Below, in pieces: positions 24,541 through 36,039 of a stretch of 64,000 nt of DNA (position 1 is its first letter; every line of letters begins with the position of its first letter). The notes beneath the pieces were generated by a model, which saw nothing but the letters and a program-made list of their open reading frames with translations, was not told the origin of the DNA and searched no databases. The DNA comes from Erythroxylum novogranatense (lineage: Eukaryota; Streptophyta; Magnoliopsida; Malpighiales; Erythroxylaceae), in assembly GCA_029891385.1 (NCBI GenBank), contig CM057230.1, positions 21,766,847-21,830,846 on the forward strand, given 5' to 3'. Position numbers and translations under genes: made by a program.

Positions 24541-27500
24541 AAGCTTACGATGAGATAAGGCGATTGGTTAGCGGTTTGCAAAGTTAAACCTAGAGGTGTT
24601 CTGGTGTTCTTCTTATTGTTACTTCAAGTTGCATCACTTGTGGGCGTGTTCAATTCTTCAATTTTCTTTGGGTTTGGGTCTCAATTCCGTATAATTGGGG
24701 TTTGAACTAGCATGTTCTTAGAATAGAAAGATTGAGATTTTGATTCAATAGGATTAGGGGTTTCAAGAACCTTGTTTTCTTGGGGTTTCGTGTCGGTTGG
24801 TATCGAGCTTTGGCTTAATTCTATTGAACTCATACATGTATCTTTCATTGTTTTCTTTGTTGAATTCCTTAGAAAGGTAAAAAGAAGAAGGTTTAAATAG
24901 CTTGGAACGAATCTGCCATTATTGGTTCTTTGTGTTCTTGTTTCCTTAATTGGTTGTTTGTTTTCTTGATCAAAATTAAAAAAAACAGAAAAAAGCAAAA
25001 AAAATAGAAAAAGGGTGAAAAATAGAACAAAAAAAGTGAACAGTATAAAGAAAAGAAAAAAATTCAAGAATGATCAAGAAACATCCAAGATTGTGATTCT
25101 TTGAATCTTTGTTTGGTCTTTCATTCCAGATTTGTTCTTATCAGTCAAGATTCATTAAGATTGTCCTTCTTTTATTCAAGAACCTATCAAGAAACGATTT
25201 CTTTGAATCTTTTGTTCAATTCTTGGAACTTTGGGTAGATTGGGATATTAAAATAAAAATATAAATAAAAATTGGTCTTGGGTTCGGTGAGTTTTGTCAT
25301 ATTTTTGTGTGTCTTTCTTTGTTTCCTAGTTTATTTCTTATTTGGTACCTATCTTTGCTTCTACATTGATTTGAACAATTGTTGCACTCATAATTGTTCA
25401 ATTGACACAAGAATCGTTGCTACACTACTCTTCATCCGTGTATTGGCACTTTGATTTATTTTCTGTTAGTATAATATTTTGCTTCTAGATTTGTTTCATC
25501 TATTCGTTTTTCTTTGTTAGGCTTGCTATCTTTGTGCTTTCTACTTGAACTTGTTGCTTGTTGATTTCCTTGATCTTGTTGAAGTGATCTGAAAAGTAAC
25601 ATAAAGGAGGCACTTGAGTGGAAAAAGGCAAGAGTGTGATATTATATAGTGAAAAGCCATTTTATTGTGTGAAACACAGTGGCAAATTTTATTTTAGAGA
25701 AACACGTGAGGGAGTGTTGTGAGGTTTCTAACGCTTTCTTGCGGGAATTGATCATGTCTCATAATAGCAATAAAGATGGCAAGAGTGATGGGAGTGAAGA
25801 GGACCAACAAAATACATTCTTTACTCTTGAAGCAATGCAAAATCAGATTCGAGAGAATAGAGACTATGTTCTTGAAGTCAAAGACAAGTTCGAGCGGCGA
25901 AGATAGAAACTTTGAAAGATAAGAAAGACTTCTTAGAACTATTCAGTTGAATCTTGAGGGAATAATGGGCGAAGAAGAGAGAACCCTCCACTTCATAATC
26001 ATTATCACTATGAGGAGGAGCAAGATGAAGATGGATTTGATGAGGAAGAGTGGTATGGAGCTCGAAACAATGTAAGAGGTGGCGAGAGGAGATAGAGGCG
26101 AAATAGAGGTGGTTATAGAGGAAGAGTTGAAAGAGGCAGAGGAGGAAGAGACGAAAGAGTAGATAGAAACATTGGCAAGATCAAAATGAAGATGTCGTCA
26201 TTTCAAGGAAGGAATGATCTTGATGCCTACTTAGAGGGAAAGGAAAGTAGAGATGATATTTGCACGCCACAATTATTCGAGGAGAAGAAGGTGAAGTTAA
26301 CGGCGCTTGAGTTCTCCGATTATCTTTGTTTGGTGGGATCAATTGATGGTTAGTAGAAGACGAGCTCGAGAAAGACTGTTGAAACACGGGATGAGATAAA
26401 ATGCATCATGAAAAAGAGATTTGTGCAAGTTACTACTATAGGGAGTTGCATCAAAACTCCAAACATTGAGGCAAGGCACAAAGAGCGTGAAAGATTACCA
26501 CTGAGGAGATGGAGATAGCTATGATAAGAGCTAACATAGAGGAGGATAGAGAGGCTACAATGGCTCGATTCCTTGCTGGTCTAAATAAAGAGATATCGAA
26601 TGTGTTAGAGCTTCATCAATACTTAGAGTTGGAGGACATGGTAAGCATGGCTATGAAGATTGAAAAGCAATTGAAGGGCAAACCAATGTCCCAATAGGAA
26701 GATCATGTATTTGCGAGATGGGGTAATTGAATCGTAAGATAGTGATGGAAGTGATATGCCTGAGTTGGAGGATTGCCACCGATGAAGAAGTTGAGCAACC
26801 ACCAAGTGAAGCATTAGTAGTGAGGCGAGCTCTCAATGTACAAGAAAAGATAGAGCTTGAGGAACAAAGGAGAATATATTCCACACCGATGTTTAATTGG
26901 GGTAAGATGTGCGGTTTAATAATTGATGGAGGTAGTTGCACCAATGTTGCAAGCACAATTTTAGTTGAGAAATTGGGCTGCCTCTCATTAAGCACTCTAG
27001 TCCTTATAAGTTGCAATGGCTTAATGAGTGTGGAGAGGTTAGGGTGAACAAACAAAGTCTTGCTAGGATGCGTTCTCGATTGGGAGATATTTCGATGAAG
27101 TGTTGTGTGATGTAGTTCCTATGCATGCTTTGGTCATTTACTATTGGGGAGACCATGGCAATATGATAGGAGTGTACTACATGATGGATTCAAAATAGAT
27201 ATTCATTCAAGATAGGGAGAAACACTTCACATTGGCACCCTTTCACCAAAAGAAGTTCATGAGGATCAGTTGAGACTTGCAAAAGCCATGGAAGAACAAA
27301 ACTTCGAGAGGCCGAGAGTTTAAAAGAAAAAAGAAAAGAGGCCATTCAAGAAAATAGGAACAAGGGCCCAACTGGAGAGTAATTGCACTAATGAGCAAAA
27401 GAAAGAGTGGTGCGGTTGAAAAGCGAGAGAAGAGTGAAAGAAGAGTGGAATAAAAAAAGTAACTTCTTTGCAAAAGAAAAGAGTTGAGGAAGGTCATGTA

Positions 27501-30500
27501 CACACAGAAACCATTGGTTTTGCTTATGTACAAGGAGTTGTTTTATGGTGAGACTGACCTTGACCCTTCTGTGCCTAGAGTTGTGAGACTTGTTTTGCAG
27601 GAATACTCTAATGTCTTTCCAGATGAGTTGCCCAAAGGACTACCGCCATTGAGGGCATTGAACATCGATTGATCTCGTGCCAAGAGTTCAAATTCCAAAT
27701 CGCCCAACCTATAGAAGCAATCCTGAGGAGACAAAGAAGCTTCAAAGGCAAGTGGAAGAGTTGCTTGAGAGGGGGCACGTGAGAGAAAGTCTAAGCCCAT
27801 GCGTAGTTCCAGTGCTATTGGTGCCAAAGAAAGATGGAACTTCGTATGACAGCGTGGATTGCGTGGCAATAAACAAGATAACAGAAAGTATCGCCACCCC
27901 ATTCCTAAGCTAGATGATATGCTTGATGAGCTACATGGTGCTTGTTTATTTACAAAATTGATCTCATGAGTGGTTATCATCAAATTAGAATGAAAGTAGG
28001 GGATGAATGAAAATGACCATTAAAACAAAATATGGTCTATATGAGCGGATGGTCATGCCATTTGGTTTGACAAATGCACCTAGCACTTTTATGAGATTAA
28101 TGAACCATGTTTTGCGTGATTTTATTGGCAAGTTTGTGGTTGTATACTTTGATGACATTTTAATTTATAACAAAAGCCTTGATGAGCATGTTATGCATCT
28201 TAAATCTATACTTGAAGCACTTAGGCGTGAAAGACTATATGCTAAATTTAAAAGTGTCTTTTGTATGGATAAAGTTGTTTTTCTTGGCTTTGTTATTTCG
28301 CTCATGGTGTGCATGTTGATGAGGAGAAGGTTAAGGCTATTAAAGATTGGCCTACCCTAAGTGTATTAGTGATGTGCGTAGTTTTCATAGTTTAGCTAGC
28401 TTTTATAGGCGTTTTGTGAAAGATTTTATTACCATTCTGCGCCATTGGTAAACAATTAAAAGGATGTCGGATTTAAGTGGAATGAGGCACAAGAACTTGC
28501 TTAATACATTGAAAGATAAATTGTGTTCTCGCTACTGTATTGAGTTTGCCTAACTTTAATGAAGCTTTTGAGATAGAATGTGTTGCCTCGGGTTAGGTAT
28601 TGGTGCTGTTTTGATGCAGGTAAGCGTCCCATTGCATACTTCGGTGAAAAGCTTCACGGGCCTGATTGAATTATTCCACTTATGACAAGGAACTCTATGC
28701 CTTGTGAGAGCATTGGAGACTTGGCAAGCATTATCTCGGCCAAAGAGTTTGTGATCCATTCGATCATGAGTCATTGAAACATCTCAAAGGCCAAGGTAAG
28801 TTGAACAAGAGGCATGCGAAGTGGCTGGAATTCATAGAGACCTTTCTATCGTGATACAATACAAACAAGGTAAGGAGAATGTAATTCTGATGCACTTTCA
28901 AGAAGGTACACTCTAATCACTACTTTAAGTTCTAAATTGTTAGGGTTTGAGTACATTAGGGATTTGTATGCTTCGGATTCTGATTTTGGCAATGTGTTTG
29001 GCGCTTGTGAGCATCTTGCATTCCAGATTTTATAGACATGATGGCTATCTGCTTAGGAGAACAAGTTATGTGTGCCTAAATGTTCTACGGGAAGTCCTTG
29101 TGTGTGAATCACATTGTGGGGTTTGATGGGTCATTTGGGGTTCAAAAGACATATGACATACTTTGTGAACATTTTTATTGGCCTAACATGAGAAAAATGT
29201 TGAAAAATTTGTTCTAAGTGTGTTGCATGTAGACAAGCGAAATCTAAGACTCATCCTTATGGTTTGTATACACCTTGCCTGTGCCTAAGCATCCGTGGTG
29301 ACATATCTATGGACTTTGTTTTAGGTTGCCTAGGACAAAAAAGGTAGGGATAGTATATTTGTAGTAGTAGATCGGTTTAGCAAGATGGCACATTTCATTG
29401 CATGTCATAAAACCGATGATGATCTTGTAAATATTGCCGAGTTGTTTTTAAGGATGTTGTGCGTTTGCATGGTGTTCCTATGACTATTGTTTCGATCGTG
29501 ATGTGAAGTTTTGAGCTACTTTGGCGTGTTCTTTGGGGTAAGCTAGGTACTAAACTTTTGTTTTCTACTACTTGCCATCCTCAAACCGACGGACAACCGA
29601 GGTAGTTAATAGAACTTTAGGTTCTCTTTTACGTCTTTGTGGTTGGTAAAAATATTAAAACATGGGAAGAATGTTTGTCATTAGTTGAATTTGCATACAA
29701 TAGAGCATACATTCTACTACCTGGTTATTCACCTTTTGAGATTGTTTATGGTTTTAATCCATTAACACCTTTAGATTTGTGTCCTTTACCTTTAAGTGAG
29801 ATAACTAGTATAGATGGACAAAAGAAAGCGATTTGGTGCGAACATTCATGAAAAGGCGAGACAACACATAGAGAAACGGAATGAAGCATATGCACAAAGA
29901 GCTAATCAAGGCGAAAGTCGATGCAATTTGAGCTGGTGATTGGGTTTGGTTACATTTTAGGAAAGAGAGGTTTCAAGCAAAGGAAATCCAAGTTGGATCC
30001 TAGAGGCGATGGGCCTTTCCAAGTCCTTGAAAAGATTAATAATAATGCCTACATGATTGATTTGTCGTGAGTATCAAGTATCGCTACATTTAATGTTGTT
30101 GATCTCTCTCCATTTGATAATCGCAGGGTGATTCGAGGACTAATCCTTTTGAGGAGGAGGAATGATACAAGAAGCCATGGCAATGGAGATCAAGTGCAAC
30201 ACATCAAGACAAGCTTACTTTGCCAAGTGGACCTATTACAAGACAACGTGCGCAAGGCTTAAACAAGCACTTCAAGGGTTTGTTCAAAGTCACATTACAT
30301 CTCACCTTGATGACAAGACTGAACCATCCATGTAGAATTCAAGTGGAGTAGTCAAGCTCATGATTCTTCTAGAGAGGGCATGTGGAGGGCTAATACTTAG
30401 CCAAATTTCAAGACAAGTTCAATTATTCTTATGGACTTATTTTAGTACATTGGACTTGTTATTTATCCTTTGTTTATTAGGCCCAAAGAGACTTGTTATG

Positions 30501-30787
30501 GGCTAGGTATTTATTAGTATTTGCCTTAGTTTATTTAAAACTAGCTTTGGACAACCATTAGGTGTGTTTATTTAAGGGTCTTATTTAAAGTAGAGTAATC
30601 CATTATTGGGCCCATCCACCTCTTTTTAGGTTTAGGTTTATTTAAGTTATTTTGGTCTTATTTAAGTTAGTTTAGCCCAATCCTAAGTGGAATAGGATCT
30701 TAGAATAGAAAGATTGCATTATTAGGGCTATAAATCTTGTTTTCTCCTAGAAGAGGAGAGCATAGTGTTGAAAGTGAGGCGTTTCAG
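24541..30787 (+). mobile_element. Ty3/gypsy retrotransposon inserted in the TNPD gene, LTR split between its ends
   Basis: The DUF4216-coding sequence of TNPD can be followed up to about 24540, then gives way to aagcttacgatgag, an LTR R/U5-like region. At the other end a purine tract (agagagggca at 30371) is followed by tgtggagggc, a U3-like start, with a TATA motif in gctataaatc at about 30728. The right copy stops near 30787 without U5, and the left copy has no U3. Gag, protease, RT, RNase H and integrase remnants lie between, plus strand. Exact borders are uncertain by tens of bases and no target-site duplication was found. Confidence 0.75.
25679..30120 (+). pseudogene. gypsy gag-pol pseudogene, heavily degraded
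   Basis: Gag remnants run from about 25679 (IMSHNSNKDGK) to 26696, with an Arg/Gly-rich stretch at 26060-26160. A protease-like segment contains CGLIIDGGSCTNVAS near 26910. Reverse transcriptase is recognisable by GHVRESLSPC (27770), PFGLTNAPSTFMRLMN (28059) and VVYFDDILIYN (28137). RNase H (28560-28930) and the integrase zinc and core regions (29000-29640) survive in pieces in several frames. [22 protein letters not shown] at 29689 and a C-terminal module with a GDGPFQVLEKINNNAY segment (about 30008) close it. Frame changes every few hundred bases show a long-dead copy. It resembles the chromovirus-like gypsy at 35.6-42.9 kb but is not the same element. Confidence 0.85.
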
Positions 30788-30983
30788 AAGATCGACATTT
30801 ATCAATGCATCACTTATCGTATGGCGATCTTCAACCTTTGAACGATCCATCAAACAAATTTGTCGATATTTCATCTGGAGAGGATGACGAGGGTCTGAGA
30901 TCTGACGAGGAGCCAGAATTTGATTCTTATTCATCTGAAGAAGAAGATGATTGTAATCTACCATTAAGTTATGATAGCGAATG
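30788..30983 (+). pseudogene. acidic tail exon, probably the TNPD C-terminus
   Basis: Directly after the gypsy insertion, a frame carries an Asp/Glu/Ser-rich stretch (FVDISSGEDDEG, EEEDD) and ends at TGA 30981-30983. TNP2 transposases often end with an acidic tail, and the position fits, but part of DUF4216 is missing between 24540 and here, so continuity is inferred. Confidence 0.5.
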
Positions 30984-31093
30984 ACTTGTATTTGTAATTG
31001 CATATTTTAAGTTAAATAGTAACATTATTTTCAATTAATTGGAACATATTATGTTTGGTTTTTCATTGTATTTCTTTAGAAACGTATGTCGAC

Positions 31094-31831
31094 ATGGCGA
31101 TTGGTTCTGGACGGCAACAATTCTTTCCGTTGGGAGGAATGTGGCAAAATTGTCCAATTCCATGGAAGCAAAACTACTTCAAGTCTCGCTCCATCATATA
31201 GTACCAAACGTTTGCCTTCGATGGCCGATCACATTACTTCAAGGTGTTTAGTATGATTTGCACGTCGACTATTTCCGTGTTTTGAACCTGTAATAACATT
31301 TATTAAAGTTATCAAACATATTCTCATTTCATTGTCAATCTTACATGTTTAAGCTTCCTTTAAACTCGAAGAGGACATGTATGCCGATAAAGGTGACTGC
31401 AATGTCACGTCAGCTTATAACGGAATAGGAAGATCGGGTATTGTCAACTCCTCTATTATTCTGCAAACCTCGTTTGCACAATCACGTATTCAATAATATA
31501 CCATTTTCGTTACTTATATGGTTGGTTAATATCACGGTTTCAACATTTCTTCACTGATTACGTTTTAGGTACATTTGTTCCTGTTAGTAGTTCATCCACC
31601 GAAGAAGTCTACCATTTTAAGACTGGGCACTCATTCAATGTTTCCTCAACAAGTATAGATATAGCTGCAATGTTATTGCAAGAATGTGATCAACAACGCA
31701 ATGCTGGTGGACGGAGTTTCACTGTTTCAATTGGTGCGTTTGAACGTGCGCGAATCCTTCTCGGGAACCCAGACATTGGGGACTCTTTCACCTTTACCAA
31801 CTCCCATGTTATATGGAATCCTAAAAAATGA
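31094..31831 (+). pseudogene. unrecognised three-exon ORF between the TNPD and TNPA genes
   Basis: Three blocks join in phase by GT-AG: 31094-31250 (exon begins at an acceptor at 31080; ATG 31094), 31354-31437 and 31569-31831, ending at TGA. The product would be about 168 residues with one in-frame TAG at codon 36 (31199-31201). Visible pieces are MAIGSGRQQFFPLGGMW, KLEEDMYADKGDCNVTSAYN and SFTVSIGAFERARILLGN. There is no signal peptide or membrane segment and no motif I know. It could be an extra CACTA-encoded protein, part of the TNPD or TNPA transcript, or captured host sequence. The consistent phases and the amino-acid-like composition favour a real former gene. Confidence 0.5.
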
Positions 31832-32065
31832 ATAGATCGATGTGCTTATGTACTACCAGACATGTTTACACTTTGCCTTCACGTTCAATTATTGTTGTAT
31901 CCGTAAGACTTCATTAAACAGTGCATATTTATATAACTGTTAAGGTTCATTTATGGTTGATTACAATTTGTTTACCTTTCATATATTGCCATAGTTTCTC
32001 CTCTATGTGTTGTGTAGAATATTGCATTCAAATTATTAATTGTACATGTAGAGAATTGTGGGAAA

Positions 32066-33962
32066 TTGAATTTCAGGAAAAGCATGGGACCGAAGAGACA
32101 ACGTGACGTCATGCCACCGAGGTTTCGAACCATGTTTGGGGGAAATTACAGTGAAGATGGTTCGTCACAATCAGTCGCACCTACTGACTCACCTTCTCCA
32201 CCTCTGGTGCCGGGAGTTGAAGTTGAGGCATCACCAACTGCTTCTCAGTCTACACCCTCCTCTTCCCCAACGCATATATCGTCTAACACTAGCGTACCGG
32301 ATGCTGGAGACTTCTGTCATCCTGGCGCTGAGGGACCTGATGGAAGAAAGTTTGTTTCTATTGTCAATGACCAGTAAGTGATATCAAAGCACTTCACAAT
32401 TTGCTTATTATCAACTTTTACTTTTACCAATATGTACATAGGGTAACATCACTTGATATGTTAGGTTGGTTCTGTCTGGACCAATTTCAAGAAATATGAC
32501 TTCCTCGTTCAAGCAAAGAATTGAACCAGAGGGTTATGTGTAGAAAAATTTAGCTGACACCACAAAGCAATTATACTTTCAAGAGTTTGAGGTACACATC
32601 ATAGTTATTTTCTTGTTACGTTGCTTTATATTCATAATGTTCATACAACATTTTAACAATTTGTTATTCTTACTCATCTTATTTCAGAAAGAATTTTACT
32701 GGGATTCTTGTGTCGACGCCAGCATGTATAAACAATGGGAAAAGAAAGCACGCATACGTTATCGCGACTTAATTAATAAAATACGCAAGGTTGGTGCACG
32801 ACCGCGTTATATTTCGGAGGAAATTTGGACTCATTGGAACGAATATTAGACATCACCTGCGGCAATGTCCAAATCAGAGAGTAATTCAGCCAACAGACAT
32901 GAAGGGTCAGGGGGTGCGAGTCTTGCAGTGCATACGGGAGGATCAATTACCCACCACGAGCATGCACATAGACTTGTAAGTATCTACTTTCTCACACCAA
33001 TTTTACATATATTTTGCTTTGCTTTATTGAACATAGTGATTATGACATAAATGTCTGGTGCCATATATGGCTGGGTGAATTTGTTTTCATTGTTGAACAT
33101 GGGGAAATATCATATATACAGACGAAACTCTGGCGAAATTTTTTAAAATTCTACTTAACATTTGACAATTTAAGTTATATGTGTAGGAAAAGGCATTGGG
33201 CACGAAGCCTACACCTATGCAGGTTTTTGTGCACACCCACACGAAGAAACATGATGGTGTCACCTTCATCAATAGTCGATGTAGAGCAGTGAATGTAAGT
33301 GAAATCCACATTTTTTTAAATATTTTATTAACAATTATACCTTATTTACTAATGTAAAGATTGTTTCTTAATAGGATCAAATACAAGAAAATATTCAGCG
33401 ACAATCTTAGGAGGAACAACTAGTGGACGAGGCTCAGACATATCTTGATGTTGTGGGTGGTTGAGACGTCGTGGAAGAATATTCGCCGGGGTCATATGAA
33501 AATACCTGTTATTAGCGCTCTTCCCTTTCTAGTACAGCAACATCTGCTCGGCCATCGCAATCTCATGATGTATCAGAGCTCCGGGCCACAGTGGACACAT
33601 TAAGGGAGCAACTAGTTAATCAAAATGTGCAACTGGTTACTCAACATCAGCAGCATATGGAGGACATAGCTAAGGTGCGGGAGGAGATCAGTCTGCAGAT
33701 GAGAGAACAACTGAGAGCAGAGATGAGTTAGCAGTTGAGGGAGGAGATGAGGATGGAGCTAGAGCAGGTTTCAAAGATGAAAGAGTCGCTGGAGCAGATG
33801 GAGCAGGCAGCTAAGAGGAGAGAGGAGCTGGAGCGGCTTACTCAGATGAGAGTGGAGGTGGCGCAGATGACCGTACAAAGACAGCACGCGGAGGAGATGG
33901 CTAAGCTTAGGCAGGAGATGGAAATGTTAAAGAGGGGGGGACACAGTTCAGAGCACCCATGA
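32066..33962 (+). pseudogene. CACTA TNPA-like protein (plant Transposase_24 family), broken
   Basis: Five exons fit GT-AG rules: 32066-32377, 32465-32591, 32688-32975, 33187-33294, 33375-33962. The first encodes a Ser/Pro/Thr-rich N-terminus. Exons 3-4 carry the Transposase_24 pattern: YKQWEKKARIRYRDLI, then a Ser/Gly-rich segment with GGASLAVHTGGSITHHEHA, then PTPMQVFVHTHTKKHDG. The last exon is a long coiled coil rich in Glu, Met, Gln and Arg (33550-33950). In-frame stops occur at about 32541, at 32847-32849 (fits TGG to TAG) and several times in exon 5. In active En/Spm elements the TNPA-type protein binds subterminal repeats and brings the ends together. Confidence 0.8.
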
Positions 33963-34199
33963 TTACCACGACATTAGCACAATTTTGTCATTTGTTTGCA
34001 ATTAAAAAACATAAGATATTTTTTCTTTCTTATTTTTTAAATATTGAATTAAATTCTTCATATTTTATTATTTATTAATTTTCTCATAATTCAAACTATA
34101 TATATACAAATGAACATATTATGAACAACTAATATAACACAATATTAATAAATAAAGTATGCATATAATATAACATTATTATAACAACAAAAAAACCAA
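33963..34199. other. AT-rich CACTA 3' spacer
   Basis: No gene; AT-rich sequence between the TNPA-like gene and the right subterminal repeats. Confidence 0.5.
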
Positions 34200-34515
34200 A
34201 GTTTATTATTATCGACGGAAAATTTTCCGTCTGTAAGTAAGTTTGGCTTTTTCCGACGGTAAATTAAACTGTCGGAAAAAGTGGTAGAAGATTCCTTCCC
34301 CACACCGACGGAAATTATGACCGTAGCAAAATATCTCCGACGGAAAATTACTTTCCCGTTCCATCGATAATTACATACCGACAACAATGACCCGTCGTCA
34401 GATTAACGACCGATTTTGTTCCCTCCAAATTCCGTCGGTGATTACATTCTCCGACGGTATTGTCCGCATTTACCGACGGTAATGTCCGTCGGTAATAACT
34501 TGATTTGTTGTAGTG
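34200..34515 (-). repeat. CACTA right subterminal repeats and terminal inverted repeat
   Basis: About ten ccgacgg or ccgtcgg motifs in both orientations lie between 34212 and 34495, with the inverted CACTA tip (ttgtagtg) ending at 34515. The tip matches the left end over cactacaa and more loosely to about 30 bp. Confidence 0.9.
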
Positions 34516-35594
34516 GTTTCTTTCTGAATTCAAAAATTTAGGAGAAACCACAAAGTGGTTTTTGTTCTCTATTTATTTTTTTAAGGCAGTGTCACAACAA
34601 CCTAATTCTTATTTACCGGTGAATGAAATCTACTCTCCGACATCAAAAGCTCCCCCAACTCCAGTGGAGGAACAATCACAACTTGCACTCTCGGCATAAG
34701 GAAACAACCATACTTTTCTAGAAAATCCGCACACCCGTTGGCCTCCCTAGGCACTAACCCAGTCTCGACAAAGGAGGGCCTTGATAGATTCCCATAAGTT
34801 GAGATATGGCCATCTCACAATCAGTCTCCACCACGACAGATCTTATACCTTGATTCCAGGCAAAAAGCAAGTCATGCGAAATTCCCAAAACTTCAGTTAT
34901 TAAAGCAGATCCTTTGTTCAAATTCAGAACAAATCCCTTAAGCCAAACTCCATTATAATCACGTAACAACCCCCCATAAAAGAATGGCTAGTGTGTGGGT
35001 TAACTGCCCTATCAACATTCAATTTCACATAACCATACACCAGAGGCTGCCAAAGCCTCTCTCACCCCGACTGCATACTAGGTTGACTATTTAAGTATCT
35101 TTTATGGACCATATTAATTTCATAAATTTTGTGTCAGATTTCTTCCAGTTGGATTGTTGGATTCAGATCCTGTTGCTGGAAAATCTGCATGTTTCGCCAT
35201 TATCATAAGCTCCATACAACAATTCCAAAACAAGTAGTACGTTCCCCATTCCCATCGAAACCCCAAACTAAGTTAAATTTACCTTGAGCCAAATGGGGAG
35301 AGCCAGAGGAAAAAAGTCAGACCAGAAAGACGTTGGCACCAATTGGTTCGACACTAGTCAGGCCCAACGACAATCCCGGAGGACATGGGGTAACGTTTCC
35401 GCAGACTCCTCACATCTTGGGCATTGAGAATCCTGAATTACATGTCGTCTAACTAGTTCCGATCTGGTTAGGAACCTATCCTTCGCTAATAAGAATACCG
35501 GTAGGAAGTCGTGAATTAATGGAGAATAAGCTAGTGACGGAATGTCACCAATAGAATTCAATCCGCCGCCAATCCGGGACTCCCATAAGGAAGA
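34516..35594 (-). pseudogene. LINE piece 3 of 3: zf-RVT, RNase H and tail
   Basis: On the minus strand a zf-RVT domain (LAKDRFLTRSELVRR, CPRCEESAETLPHVLRDC at 35500-35360) precedes a plant LINE RNase H (WLKGFVLNLNKGSALITE, VVVETDCEMAISQL at 34940-34790; end at about 34617). A short A-run of seven (minus strand, about 34577) may be the remnant of the poly(A) tail. The upstream LINE part resumes beyond the gypsy insertion at 42866, with gaaga duplicated at the two break points. Several frames are needed, so it is dead. Confidence 0.8.
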
Positions 35595-35974
35595 TGACGC
35601 AGAACGGAAGTTAAAAATGGAACAAGAACGTTTAGACTCCGTTCAGGAGTTTAATCAATGTCGTTTGATTGGACGAAAAGAGAAACAAGAACGACAAGCG
35701 ATCTTGAAAGAACGACAAAGCCGAATTCTAGAATGAAATTTATTTTCCAAAAATCGATCATGTCCCGAAAACATAAATAAGGCCTATTTATAATGACCAA
35801 AAACCCTAATCCAAATCCTAACAAGATTAGGAAAATAAAAGACATAAAAATAGAAATAGAAAAATAGTTTTTTTTTTGCCCCTAAATATAATTGAAGCCT
35901 TTTTTTGCATCCTGCCGCAAACCTTATTGCGGTCAAGATCTTCCATGTAATCCAAAGCTAACTGGTCCGCATCA
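35595..35974 (-). repeat. 3' LTR of the gypsy element
   Basis: 380 bp, plus-strand ends tgacgcag and ccgcatca, closely matching 42499-42865. The end of the pol frame overlaps into or close to it. Confidence 0.93.
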
Positions 35975-35985
35975 TTTCCTTCCAC
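35975..35985 (-). promoter_or_regulatory. polypurine tract of the gypsy element
   Basis: On the minus strand gtggaaggaaa directly precedes the LTR start tgatgcgg, the primer site for plus-strand DNA synthesis. Confidence 0.8.
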
Positions 35986-36039
35986 TTGTAAAGAACTCGA
36001 CCTCGAGTTACCATCATCAGGGTGATAAAGGTAAAGATC

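Larger units (their letters stand above)
15646..34515 (+). mobile_element. 18.9 kb CACTA (En/Spm) DNA transposon
   Basis: The left end starts cactacaa at 15646 and the right end finishes ttgtagtg at 34515, the inverted CACTA terminus. Both ends are flanked by gtt (15643-15645 and 34516-34518), a 3-bp duplication as expected for this superfamily. Subterminal regions are dense in ccgacgg/ccgtcgg motifs. Inside are a TNP2 (TNPD-like) transposase pseudogene, an unrecognised ORF and a Transposase_24 (TNPA-like) pseudogene, all on the plus strand. A gypsy retrotransposon sits within the TNPD gene. Both transposase genes carry stops, so this copy could move only if helped in trans. Confidence 0.93.

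Noticed and set aside
24681..25067. Phe/Leu-rich minus-strand frame of 128 residues
   Set aside because: Reverse complement of A/G-rich gypsy LTR (U5-like) sequence; low complexity.
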